Positions 52,862 through 61,351 of a stretch of 64,000 bases of DNA are shown piece after piece (the first letter of the stretch is position 1; the number at the start of each line of letters is the position of its first letter). The notes beneath the pieces were generated by a model. The model did no database searches, was not told where the DNA came from, and saw only the letters and a program-made list of their open reading frames with translations. This DNA comes from Streptomyces virginiae (GTDB taxonomy: Bacteria > Actinomycetota > Actinomycetes > Streptomycetales > Streptomycetaceae), in the NCBI RefSeq assembly GCF_000720455.1, contig NZ_JOAK01000003.1, positions 186,001 through 250,000 on the forward strand. The letters are read 5' to 3'. Position numbers and translations under genes: made by a program.

Positions 52862-55261
52862 TCAACCCTTGGGGAGGCGGAACCACCGCTCCTGGCCTGC
52901 GGCAATGCGTTCGTGCCGGTCACCTGGCAGAACCAGGGGCACCGGACCCAGGGGGGACGGAGGGACGCTGATCCCGAGCCGGCCGGGCCGGAACCGGATA
53001 CGGATGTCCCGGTGCCCCAGACAGGAGATCGAGAACGAGGAAGCGGGCACTTCGGAGAGGGGCACAGGGTCGATGTGCAGGCCGTCGCCGTGGGGTTCGA
53101 GTCCGACGATGCCGCGCTCGACGAGGTCGAGGGTGCCGCCCATGGCGCCGAGGTGGATCCCTTCGCCGGTGGTGCCGCCCTGGACGTCGGTGATGTCACT
53201 GAGCAGGGCTTCCTGGCAGTAGCGCCAGGCGTCCGAGCCCTGTTCCCGGGCGAGGACCCAGCCGTGGACGAGGCTGCTGAGCGTGGAGCCGTGGCAGGTG
53301 CGCCGCAGGTAGTGGTCCACCGTCCTGCGCCAGAGGTCGTCGTCGAGGCGGTGCCCGAGCCGAAGGAACAATTGTGCCAATTCCGTGGGGCGGAAGAGGT
53401 AGCCGAGCATGAGGGTGTCGGCCTGCTTGGAAGCCTGGTAGCGGTTGGGGGTGTCGCCCTCGGCTTCCAGGATGCGGTCCAGGCGGCGGATGTCGTGGTA
53501 GCGGGCGCGGTAGCCGTCCCAGTCGAGCTCGTCGAGGTCGCCGTAGCCGTGGAACTGGCTGATCACGTCGCGGTGGAACGGCACGTACAGGCGGCGGGAG
53601 ACGTCCTCCCAGACGGTGAGGTCGTCGGGGCCGATGCCGAGTCGCGTGAGGAGCTCGGCCCGTCGGGCGGCAGGGAGTTCCCCGTACAGGTCGAGGGCGC
53701 GGGCCAGCACCCACGCGGCGGTCACGTTGGTGTAGGCGTTGTCGTCTATGCCGGGAGCGGCGGCGTCCGGATAGGCATCGTGGTACTCGTCCGGTCCGAC
53801 GACGCCGCGGATCCGATAGCGGCCGAGTCCGGTGTCCCAGACTGCCGCTCCGGCCCAGAAGTGGGCGATGTGCAGGAGGAGTTCGGCGCCCGGGCCGTGC
53901 ATGAAACCGGCGTCACCGGTGGTGTGCCCGTACTGCCACACGTTCCAGGCGATGGCCGATCCCACGTGGTGCTGGAGGTGGGAGTGGTCGGGCAGCCAGC
54001 GGCCGGAGCGCGGATTGAGGTGCAGCCGCTGCGTCTCCTCGAATCCGGAACTGCCGCTCTGCCAGGGGAACATCGCTCCCTTTGCCCCGACCCGTCGGGC
54101 GGCCTCCAGGGCTGCGGGGAGTCGTCGGTGCCGGTACATCAAAAGGGCGCGAGCGGTCTCGGGGAGGTGGAGGGCGAGGTAGGGCAGGACGAACAGCTCG
54201 TCCCAGAAGATGTGCCCCCGGTACGCCTCGCCGTGAAGGCCGCGGGCGGGGACGCCGGCGTCGAGCTCCGTGGTGTGGGGCGAGAGGGTCTGCAGCACGT
54301 GGAAGGCGTGCAGCCGCAGAACCTTGCCCGTCTCTCCGGGCACTTTCAACTCGCCTTCGCTCCAGAGGCGTTGCCAGGACGCGTGGTGGGAGGCCAGCAG
54401 GGAGGGGAAGTCCGGGGCGTGCGTGGCGCAGTCGATGCTCCGCCGCAGCGGATCGGCCGGGGGACGGTCGCGTGAGGTGCACAGGGCGGCTGTTTTCACA
54501 ACGACGGCCGGGGCGGCCCGGCTGATCGGCAGGATGAGTGTCTGCGTGGCGGTAGTGGCTGTGCACGCCCGGCCCACTGGTGGGAGAGGATGCGCTGATG
54601 TCCTGACTGCGAGCCCGATCCTCACCCGGGAGGTGCTCGTGGTGCAGGAGATCCAGGCGGTGCCCTCCGCCTCCACTCCAGCACGGTGCTCGACGAGGTG
54701 CCGCCCGGCGAGGGCGCGGTAGCGGTCGACGCCCGCATTGGTGACGTCGCCGTCGAGCACGGACTCGATCTCGATCCTGCCGCTCCAGCCGAAGGCTCTG
54801 AACACCGTTTTCTGCGCGGCCAGGTTCGGGTCGCCCATGTGGACGAGGCGGGTGTGGGTGACGCTCAGGCGGCGGCCTTCGGCGTCGTGGAAGAGCATGC
54901 GGCGGGTGAGCGTTCCGGCGTGCAGGTCCAGCAGGACGTGGCTGTGGCGCAGAGCGGGGTGGTCGGGTGTGAGCCAGTCGCCGGGCGGTGCACCCTCGGG
55001 CAGGCAGCGGTATCGCAGGGCGGTCCAGTCCGGCAGCCGGACCATGTCCTCGTTGGAGACCGTGCGTCCGCCGACGGTGGAGGCGAGCCGGTTGTAGCAG
55101 CCGGCGAGGTAGGTCCCCGGGTAGTGGATGTCGTCGGCGACGCTTTCGGGCGCTGAACCGCGGGTGGCGAAGCGGCCGTTGCCGAGGGTGCACAGGGATT
55201 CGACCAGCCGCTCGGTTTTGGGGTCGTAACGCTGGTACTCCCAGAGCCAGGCCGTGGTCAC
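52862..55261 (-). CDS. Glycoside hydrolase family 65 (disaccharide phosphorylase-like)
   Basis: 799 residues. N-terminal beta-sandwich (TLGNGRFATRGSAPE, HYPGTYLAGCYNRL), then the (alpha/alpha)6 barrel with GEAYRGHIFWDELFVLP, the catalytic Glu in GVVGPDEYHDAYPD and the phosphate-site region RYQASKQADTLML. GH65 enzymes split trehalose, maltose or kojibiose with phosphate to glucose and beta-glucose-1-phosphate. The GTG start overlaps the HAD stop as GTGA, so HAD and GH65 are coupled and act on one pathway. Confidence 0.9.
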   Translation of the reverse strand: MTTAWLWEYQRYDPKTERLVESLCTLGNGRFATRGSAPESVADDIHYPGTYLAGCYNRLASTVGGRTVSNEDMVRLPDWTALRYRCLPEGAPPGDWLTPDHPALRHSHVLLDLHAGTLTRRMLFHDAEGRRLSVTHTRLVHMGDPNLAAQKTVFRAFGWSGRIEIESVLDGDVTNAGVDRYRALAGRHLVEHRAGVEAEGTAWISCTTSTSRVRIGLAVRTSAHPLPPVGRACTATTATQTLILPISRAAPAVVVKTAALCTSRDRPPADPLRRSIDCATHAPDFPSLLASHHASWQRLWSEGELKVPGETGKVLRLHAFHVLQTLSPHTTELDAGVPARGLHGEAYRGHIFWDELFVLPYLALHLPETARALLMYRHRRLPAALEAARRVGAKGAMFPWQSGSSGFEETQRLHLNPRSGRWLPDHSHLQHHVGSAIAWNVWQYGHTTGDAGFMHGPGAELLLHIAHFWAGAAVWDTGLGRYRIRGVVGPDEYHDAYPDAAAPGIDDNAYTNVTAAWVLARALDLYGELPAARRAELLTRLGIGPDDLTVWEDVSRRLYVPFHRDVISQFHGYGDLDELDWDGYRARYHDIRRLDRILEAEGDTPNRYQASKQADTLMLGYLFRPTELAQLFLRLGHRLDDDLWRRTVDHYLRRTCHGSTLSSLVHGWVLAREQGSDAWRYCQEALLSDITDVQGGTTGEGIHLGAMGGTLDLVERGIVGLEPHGDGLHIDPVPLSEVPASSFSISCLGHRDIRIRFRPGRLGISVPPSPLGPVPLVLPGDRHERIAAGQERWFRLPKG

Positions 55262-56016
55262 GGACGGCTGCCTTGGAGTACGGCGGGCAGCCCGCCGAGG
55301 TCGGGGAGGACGAGATCGGCGCCGTGCGTACCCAGTGCGTCCGTCATGTGCGGGTCGCCTTCGCGGTTGAGCCCCACCACCAATCGGAAACCGCCCCGGT
55401 GTCCCGCCTCGACGCCGGCGAGCGCGTCCTCCACCACGGCCGTGTGTGCGGGGGGCACGCCGAGACGGTCGGCAGCTTCGAGGAAGAGGGCAGGGTCGGG
55501 TTTGCCCGGGAGTGCGAGTGCGGCCGCGTCCTGGCCGTCCACCAGGGCGTCGAAGGAGCCGATGAGGTCTGCGGATTCCAGGAGGGAGCGGGCGTGCCGG
55601 GAGGCCGAGACGGCTGCGCACCGGATCGCCCGCTGTCGCAGTTCCTGGAGTGCGGGCCGCACGTCCTGGAAGGTGCGGACGCCGTCGGTCCGCAGCATCG
55701 AGGAGAAGACCTCCTCCTTGCGGGCGGCGACCGCGTGGACGGTCGCGCACCCGGGCGGATCCTCGGGTGTCCCGGGCGGGAGGCCGATGTCGCGGGCGGC
55801 GAGGAAGGCGCGCACCCCGTCGAGGCGGGAGCGGCCGTCGACCAGGTCCCGGTACTCGCGGACGGCGTCGAACGGGCGCGGTCGTGCACCGGCGTGCGAT
55901 GGCTGCCATTCGGGGAGGCAGTGGTCGAAGGTCTCCTTCCAGGCGGCCGCGTGGCGGTCCGCCGTGGCCAGGAGCACTCCGTCGGTGTCGAAGACGACCG
56001 CGCGCAGTTCGTTCAT
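55258..56016 (-). CDS. HAD-family phosphatase (beta-phosphoglucomutase-like)
   Basis: 252 residues. Motif I VVFDTDGVLLATADRHAAAW has the nucleophile Asp in FDTDG; motif II is AAVSASRH; motif III is GKPDPALF; motif IV is VVEDALAGVEAGHRGGF. The second Asp pair needed by beta-phosphoglucomutase is present. Together with GH65 it could turn beta-glucose-1-phosphate into glucose-6-phosphate, or remove phosphate from trehalose-phosphate. Overlaps both neighbours by 4 bp. Confidence 0.88.
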   Translation of the reverse strand: MNELRAVVFDTDGVLLATADRHAAAWKETFDHCLPEWQPSHAGARPRPFDAVREYRDLVDGRSRLDGVRAFLAARDIGLPPGTPEDPPGCATVHAVAARKEEVFSSMLRTDGVRTFQDVRPALQELRQRAIRCAAVSASRHARSLLESADLIGSFDALVDGQDAAALALPGKPDPALFLEAADRLGVPPAHTAVVEDALAGVEAGHRGGFRLVVGLNREGDPHMTDALGTHGADLVLPDLGGLPAVLQGSRP

Positions 56017-56708
56017 GAGTCGTGCACCACGCGACGGCCGGTGATCCGAGCCGGGGTGAGCTTCATCCAGTGGCCGCGCGGGCCGCCGGCCCAGGGCTGG
56101 GAGTGGGCCGTGGTGTTGAGGTGGTGGATCTCGTCCGGGTCTGTGACGGCTGCCAGTTCACCTACCGCCAGCACGCTCCAACCGGTGGCGGTCACGTCGT
56201 CGATGTTGTCGATCTCGAAGGCGACCTCGGTTCCGGCGGCTCTGGCAGTGACGGCTTCCGCGGAGGTGCGGAAGGCGATGTCGGGGCCTGCGACCAGGTA
56301 GTTGACGGGGAGGACGGCCGGGCCCTCGGGCGTGAAGACGGCGATGCGGCCCACGCCGTGCGTGTTCAGCAGCCGCCTGCATTCGGTCTCGTCCAGCGGT
56401 ACGAGCGCGCTGTCGCGCCGGGCGGTGGACCGGCCGGCGACGCGGCCGGCACTGGCCCCGGTCAGGTCGTCGACGGTGACGCCGAGGGCGTCGGCCACCC
56501 GGACGAGGGTGCCGATGGCGGGACTGGCGGCGTGCTCCTCCAGGTAGGAGATGTACGTGCCGTCGGCGCCGCACCGCCGGCCCAGTTCGTCGCGGCTCAG
56601 GCCGAGGGCCTCACGGCGGGCCGCCAGGCGGCGGCCCAGGTCGGTGCGTCCGGTCATCTCGCCGGACTGCTGGGGACGGGTGCTCGGCATGCCCTTCACG
56701 ACACTCAC
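56013..56708 (-). CDS. HTH-XRE protein fused to a pyridoxamine-oxidase-like domain
   Basis: About 231 residues. An N-terminal XRE-type HTH (LGRRLAARREALGLSRDELG with ADGTYISYLEEHAASPAIGT) covers about 20-80. A split-barrel flavin-type domain follows, about 95-225 (ECRRLLNTHGVGRIAVFTPE, WSVLAVGELAAVTDPDEIH). The fusion suggests a redox- or ligand-sensing regulator. GTG 56708 overlaps the ADH stop as GTGA; ATG 56690 is the alternative start. Confidence 0.86.
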   Translation of the reverse strand: MSVVKGMPSTRPQQSGEMTGRTDLGRRLAARREALGLSRDELGRRCGADGTYISYLEEHAASPAIGTLVRVADALGVTVDDLTGASAGRVAGRSTARRDSALVPLDETECRRLLNTHGVGRIAVFTPEGPAVLPVNYLVAGPDIAFRTSAEAVTARAAGTEVAFEIDNIDDVTATGWSVLAVGELAAVTDPDEIHHLNTTAHSQPWAGGPRGHWMKLTPARITGRRVVHDS

Positions 56709-57781
56709 TGCTCCTGGGGCGGTACGGCGACGGTGTCGTGCTGGGGTCCGCCGAGCACGACCTTGAGGGCGCCGGTCTCGCCGGCGTTGGAGAAGACGTC
56801 GTACGCCTCTTCCATCTGGTCCAGCTCGAAGCGGTGGGTGACCATCGCGGCCCCGGGCAGGCGGCCCGCGGCCATCATGCGCAGGAGCATGGGGGTGGAA
56901 TGGGTGTCGACGAGGCCGGTGGTGATGGTGACGTCCTTGATCCACAGGTCTTCGAGATGGAGGACGGCGGGCTTTCCGTGGACACCGATGTTGGCGACCC
57001 GGCCGCCCGGGCGGACCATGCGGGTGCACATCTCGAACGCCTCGGGCACGCCGACGGCCTCGATGACCACGTCAGCGCCGAGCCCGTCGGTGAGGTCCTC
57101 CACCAGCCGCTCGGGCTCCTCGTCCGCGCTCGCGGTGGCATCGGCGCCGAGGTCGCGCGCGGCAGTGAGCCGGGAGGCGGCGAGGTCGACGGCGATGATC
57201 CGTCCGGGGCTGTAGAGCTGTGCGGTCGCGATGGCGGCCAGGCCGATGGGTCCGGCACCGACCACGACGACCGTGTCGCCCGGGCGCACGTTCCCGTTGA
57301 GCACGCCGACCTCGTAGGAGGTCGGGAAGATGTCGGCGAGCAGTACGGCGTCGTGGCCGGCCAGGGCGCTGGGCAGGGGGTGGACGGAGAGGTCGGCGAA
57401 GGGGACGCGTACGTATTCGGCCTGGGTGCCGTCGATGGTGTGGCCCAGGACCCAGCCGCCGCCTCCGCGGCACTGGCCGTAGCGCCCTTCACGGCAGAAG
57501 CGGCAGCGGCCGCACGCGGAGATGCAGGAGATCAGGACACGGTCACCGGGGCGGACGCTGCGGACGTCGCCGCCGGTCTCGACGACCGTCCCTACGGCCT
57601 CGTGGCCGAGTATCCGTCCGGGTGTCACTTCGGGGACGTCGCCCTTGATGATGTGCAGGTCGGTGCCGCAGATGGTGACGGCGTCGACCCGGACGATCGC
57701 GTCGGCGGCGTCCTTGACGGAGGGGTCCGGGACGTCCTGCCAGGAGGTCTGCCCGGGCCCGTGGAAGACGAGTGCCTTCAT
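56705..57781 (-). CDS. Zinc-dependent alcohol dehydrogenase
   Basis: 358 residues, medium-chain family. Catalytic zinc: Cys in TICGTDLHI and His in LGHEAVGT. Structural zinc loop [15 protein letters not shown]. Coenzyme site [15 protein letters not shown], and DLAAS for NAD. It probably interconverts an alcohol and aldehyde while recycling NAD. First gene of a four-gene coupled unit, with two inverted-repeat boxes 75-110 bp upstream. The S. coelicolor dormancy region also carries an alcohol dehydrogenase gene. Confidence 0.92.
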   Translation of the reverse strand: MKALVFHGPGQTSWQDVPDPSVKDAADAIVRVDAVTICGTDLHIIKGDVPEVTPGRILGHEAVGTVVETGGDVRSVRPGDRVLISCISACGRCRFCREGRYGQCRGGGGWVLGHTIDGTQAEYVRVPFADLSVHPLPSALAGHDAVLLADIFPTSYEVGVLNGNVRPGDTVVVVGAGPIGLAAIATAQLYSPGRIIAVDLAASRLTAARDLGADATASADEEPERLVEDLTDGLGADVVIEAVGVPEAFEMCTRMVRPGGRVANIGVHGKPAVLHLEDLWIKDVTITTGLVDTHSTPMLLRMMAAGRLPGAAMVTHRFELDQMEEAYDVFSNAGETGALKVVLGGPQHDTVAVPPQEQ

Positions 57782-57855
57782 GGCGGGGCCTTCTCTCTGT
57801 GTGCTGTGCGGGAGGGGTCACCGCCAGGCTGTGCCCCTGCCTCTCCGTCCCGCTT

Positions 57856-57891
57856 GGGCCGGTCGGCCCCTACCCGGGACCGGTCGGTCCC
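57856..57891. promoter_or_regulatory. Tandem OsdR/DosR-type boxes before the ADH unit
   Basis: GGGCCGGTCGGCCCC (57856-57870) and GGGACCGGTCGGTCCC (57876-57891), starts 20 bp apart. They lie 75-110 bp before the ADH start and 67 bp before the divergent MBL remnant. The preceding GCTTGGGCCGG is the same as at 51501. Confidence 0.75.
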
Positions 57892-57957
57892 CGGCGGACA
57901 GGGCGTTGCGGTGCGACGGTGGAGACCGGCATCCGTTCCGAAAGGAGGGCTGCTGCC

Positions 57958-58228
57958 ATGTCCCAGTCAGCCCCGTCCCCTGCTTCCGCCCGCCCGGCGC
58001 TGCTGAGGTTCCTCGGCGGAGTGCGGACGGTCACCGGCAGCAAGTTCTTGGTCGAGAGCGACCACGCCCGGATCCTCGTCGACTGCGGACTCTTCCAGGG
58101 TGTCGCGGACCTACGGCGTCGCAACTGGGACAAGGTGCCCTGCGACGCCGCGGACGTTCAGGCCGTCCTCGTCACGCACGCCCACCTGGACCACTGCGGC
58201 TATCCGCCGCGCCTGGTCCGGCAGTCCG
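57958..58228 (+). pseudogene. Truncated metallo-beta-lactamase-fold RNase (beta-CASP type)
   Basis: The first about 88 residues match the start of MBL-fold RNA-processing enzymes: [38 protein letters not shown], and the zinc motif [17 protein letters not shown]. After VRQ the sequence turns abruptly into Arg/Pro/Gly-rich shadow-like coding with no beta-CASP domain (normal length about 450). The 3' part has been lost. Its promoter still has the shared boxes. Confidence 0.83.
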
Positions 58229-58460
58229 CTGACCGGGGCCGGACGGCCCCCGCAGTGTGCCCGCGCGGCCCTCCCGGACACGGTGGCCCACCGAGGAGGG
58301 TGGAAACGAAGGGTCGGAGGCACTCCATGAGCACCCTGCACACGGGTCTCGAAGCGATGCGCCCGAATCCGGCCGGTCCGTCTCACCGCCGTGGCCGGCG
58401 TCATCGCCGAGGGCTCGGCTCCGCCCGCACCCGGCTCCTACGCACGCTGAGGACCCCGCC

Positions 58461-59123
58461 ATGACCTCCACCCCTTACACCGTCGCCGACGTGATGACCA
58501 CCAAGGTCATCGCCGTCACCCCCTCGACCGGCTTCAAGGACATCGCCACCGCGATGGAGCGGTGGAAGGTGACCGCCCTACCCGTCATCGAGGGTGAGGG
58601 CCACGTGGTCGGTGTGGTCTCCGAGGCCGATCTCCTGCCCAAGGAGGAGTTCCACGAGCACCGCCCCGGCCTGATCGAGCAGATGCGCCGCCTGGGCGAC
58701 ACCGCCAAGGCCGGCTCCACCAGGGCCGAGAACATGATGACCACCCCGGCCGTCACGATCCGCCCCGATGCCACCCTGCCCCAGGCCGCGCGCCTCATGG
58801 CCGACCGGCACATCAAGCGCCTCCCGGTCGTCGACGCCGACGGCACCCTCAAGGGCATCGTCAGCCGCGCCGACCTCCTCAAGGTCTTCCTCCGCACCGA
58901 CGAAGAACTCGCCACCGAGATCCGCCGCACCGTCGTCGACCGCCTCTTCCCCGTCTCCCACGAAGCGGTCGACGTCAGCGTGGCCCAAGGGATCGCCACG
59001 CTGACGGGAACGGTCCGGGACGGCAACTTGATCCCCCTGGCCGAACGCCTCACCCGCTCCGTCGAAGGCGTCGTCGACGTTCACTGCCGGCTCGAACATC
59101 CAGCCGACGCCGACAGTTCCTGA
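58461..59123 (+). CDS. CBS-pair protein with BON domain
   Basis: 220 residues. CBS repeats at about 8-65 ([20 protein letters not shown]) and 90-145 ([20 protein letters not shown]), then a BON domain ([20 protein letters not shown]). Very similar in layout and loops ([11 protein letters not shown]) to the CBS gene at 32267, so a duplicate pair. Last gene of the island. Separated from the MBL remnant by about 230 bp. Confidence 0.88.
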   Translation: MTSTPYTVADVMTTKVIAVTPSTGFKDIATAMERWKVTALPVIEGEGHVVGVVSEADLLPKEEFHEHRPGLIEQMRRLGDTAKAGSTRAENMMTTPAVTIRPDATLPQAARLMADRHIKRLPVVDADGTLKGIVSRADLLKVFLRTDEELATEIRRTVVDRLFPVSHEAVDVSVAQGIATLTGTVRDGNLIPLAERLTRSVEGVVDVHCRLEHPADADSS

Positions 59124-59586
59124 CACCCTGCCCGGGAGTCCGGACGGCAGGACACACATTCGCCCACCAGCGGTCCGGCCCGCCTGGGCGCCGTGGGCGT
59201 CGTACGCCCCGCTCCTCGCCCGGGGCCCGCTCCCGGCGATCCTCACCATCGCCCACCGCCGACGCCGCCGAGCGGAGACGCACCGGCCGCCGCTCGGTCC
59301 GGAGCCGAACAGCGGGCCCGACCGGCCCGCCGTCGCGGCCGCCGGAAGCGGGGGAGCCGGTGCGGAGCTCATCCGCCTCAGCCGGCCCTGTCAACGCCTT
59401 CGCCGCCTGGTTGCGGCATTGACCCGAGCCGACGACCATGCGCTGCACCCCGCAGGTCTCGCCGCGCCCGGGCGGATGCTCCGTACCCCTGGCCAAACAC
59501 GCTCTCGTGCGTTGTCCTGTGTCGACTGGCCATCCCGGTCGCGTACTTGCCGTGGGCGCGATCCGAGTCGACTTCACGGAGGACCC
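59124..59586. other. Intergenic region before the terpene synthase
   Basis: 463 bp with no gene I can support. A plus-strand frame in register with the terpene synthase stays open ([15 protein letters not shown]) but has no family features. No inverted-repeat boxes of the island type occur here, so the terpene gene is probably outside the regulon. Confidence 0.5.
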
Positions 59587-60603
59587 GTGCCGCAGGATGT
59601 GGAGTTCCACCTGCCCTTCCCCGTCTCCTGCAGTCCGGACCTGGAGGGTGTGCGGCGGCGGAATCTGGCGTGGGTGCGGCGCGTGGGGCTGGTCGGGGAG
59701 GGCCGCGCCCTGGAGTGGTACGCGTCGTGGGACATGCCGCGGCTGGCCGCGCTGGGTTTTCCCTACGCCCGGGGCGGGATGCTCGATCTGTGTGCGGACG
59801 CGATGGCGTTCTTCTTCGTGTTCGACGACCAGTTCGACGGGGTTCTGGGGTGGGCTCCCGCCCGGGCGGCGACCGCCTGTCAGCGGATGATCGACATCGT
59901 CCACGGCGCGCTTCCCGGTCCGGACGCCGACCCCTGCTCGGTGGCGTTCGCCGACGTCTGGGCGCGCAGCACCGACGGCGCACATCCGGGGTGGGTGGCG
60001 CGGGTGGCACACGAGTGGGAGTACTACTTCGCGGCCCAGGCCCACGAAGCGGTGGGCCGCCTCCGCGGCGTCCCGGCCGACATGGAGACCTACCTGCAGG
60101 TCCGGCGGGGGATCGCCGGGACCGACCTGCCGCTCTCCCTCGGTGAACGGGCCGCCGGGATCACCGTCCCCGCGGCCGTCTTCCACGGCCCGCAGCTGCG
60201 GATCATGCGGCAGGCCGCCATCGACGTCACGCTGATGTGCAACGACGTCTACTCCCTGGAGAAGGAGGAAGCGCGCGGTGACATGGACAACCTCGTCCTG
60301 GTCGTCGAACACGCCCGCCGTTGCACCCGCGAGGAGGCGATCGCCGAAGCCCGCGGGGAAGTCCGGTGGCGCGTCACGCGGTTCCAGGAGCTCGCGCTCC
60401 AAGTTCCCGGGCTGTGCGCATTGTTGGGGCTGAGCGCCCGGGAGACGGCCGACGTGGAGCGGTACGCGGAGATCATGCGTGCGTGGATGAGCGGCTACCA
60501 CGCCTGGCAGACCCGGACCGACCGCTACACCCGCGCGCCCCACGTCCTGCCCTCCACCGGGCCCGGCCACTTCGACCGGGTGCTGGGCGCCGATACGATC
60601 TAG
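59587..60603 (+). CDS. Class I sesquiterpene synthase
   Basis: 338 residues, the usual length of bacterial terpene cyclases. Metal motif 1 is [10 protein letters not shown] (DDxxD near residue 79), motif 2 the NSE triad [14 protein letters not shown] near 218, and a C-terminal RY pair occurs in RTDRY. The opening [13 protein letters not shown] resembles pentalenene synthase. It should cyclise farnesyl diphosphate; the product is unknown. GTG start with ACGGAGGACCC upstream. No P450 or prenyl synthase gene is adjacent. Confidence 0.92.
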   Translation: MPQDVEFHLPFPVSCSPDLEGVRRRNLAWVRRVGLVGEGRALEWYASWDMPRLAALGFPYARGGMLDLCADAMAFFFVFDDQFDGVLGWAPARAATACQRMIDIVHGALPGPDADPCSVAFADVWARSTDGAHPGWVARVAHEWEYYFAAQAHEAVGRLRGVPADMETYLQVRRGIAGTDLPLSLGERAAGITVPAAVFHGPQLRIMRQAAIDVTLMCNDVYSLEKEEARGDMDNLVLVVEHARRCTREEAIAEARGEVRWRVTRFQELALQVPGLCALLGLSARETADVERYAEIMRAWMSGYHAWQTRTDRYTRAPHVLPSTGPGHFDRVLGADTI

Positions 60604-60613
60604 GATCTGCGGC

Positions 60614-61351
60614 ATGGCGACAAGACTTGTGCAGATCAACATGAAGGCCCAGGACGACTCCGCGCTCGGGCGGTTCTGGGCGGAGGCGCTCGGCTGGGGC
60701 GTCGACAGCGAGGGACCCGGCGTGACCAACCTCGAACCCGTGGGCTTCTCCTACCCCGATCCCGTGGCCGTCTGCATCGACATCGTCGCCCGCCCGGAAC
60801 CCAAGACGGTGAAGAACCGGGTGCACCTCGACCTGGCCACCACCTCGACCGCCCATCAGGCGGAACTGGTGGCGCGCTTGAAGGACCTCGGCGCGACCCT
60901 CGCCGACGTTGGCCAGGGCGACGTCCCCTGGACGGTCATGGCCGACCCGGAGGGCAACGAGTTCTGCGTCCTGGAACCCCGCCCGGTCTACCGGGACACC
61001 GGGCCGGTCGCCGCGGTGGTGGTCGACTGCGCCGACCCGCGGGAGATGGCCCGGTTCTGGGGCCGGGCCACGGACTGGACCGTGCACGAGGTCACCGACG
61101 GCCAGGCGACCATGCGGTCCGCCCAGGGCGTCGGCCCCTACCTGGAGTTCGTCCGTACTCCCGACGCCAAGAGCGTGTGGAACCGCGTCCACCTCGACGT
61201 CCGGCCCTACCCCGGTGACGTCCTCGAAGCGGAGGCGGACCGACTGCGCGCCCTGGGTGCCACCGACCCCGGTATCGACCAGTCGGCCATCTCCTGGACG
61301 GTTCTGGCCGACCCGGAGGGCAACGAGTTCTGCCTGCTCACCCCCGCCTGA
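60614..61351 (+). CDS. Two-domain VOC-family protein
   Basis: 245 residues, two VOC modules: about 1-120 (VQINMKAQDDSALGRFWAEA) and 128-245 (VVVDCADPREMARFWGRATD). Both halves end with the same stretch, VMADPEGNEFC and VLADPEGNEFC, so it is an internal duplication. Function unknown. 10 bp after the terpene synthase, possibly cotranscribed; tail-to-tail overlap of 14 bp with the next gene. Confidence 0.85.
   Translation: MATRLVQINMKAQDDSALGRFWAEALGWGVDSEGPGVTNLEPVGFSYPDPVAVCIDIVARPEPKTVKNRVHLDLATTSTAHQAELVARLKDLGATLADVGQGDVPWTVMADPEGNEFCVLEPRPVYRDTGPVAAVVVDCADPREMARFWGRATDWTVHEVTDGQATMRSAQGVGPYLEFVRTPDAKSVWNRVHLDVRPYPGDVLEAEADRLRALGATDPGIDQSAISWTVLADPEGNEFCLLTPA

Noticed and set aside
58229..58464. 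C-terminal continuation of the MBL protein frame
   Set aside because: The composition changes abruptly to Arg/Gly/Pro-rich and no beta-CASP motif follows, so the open frame here is not real coding.
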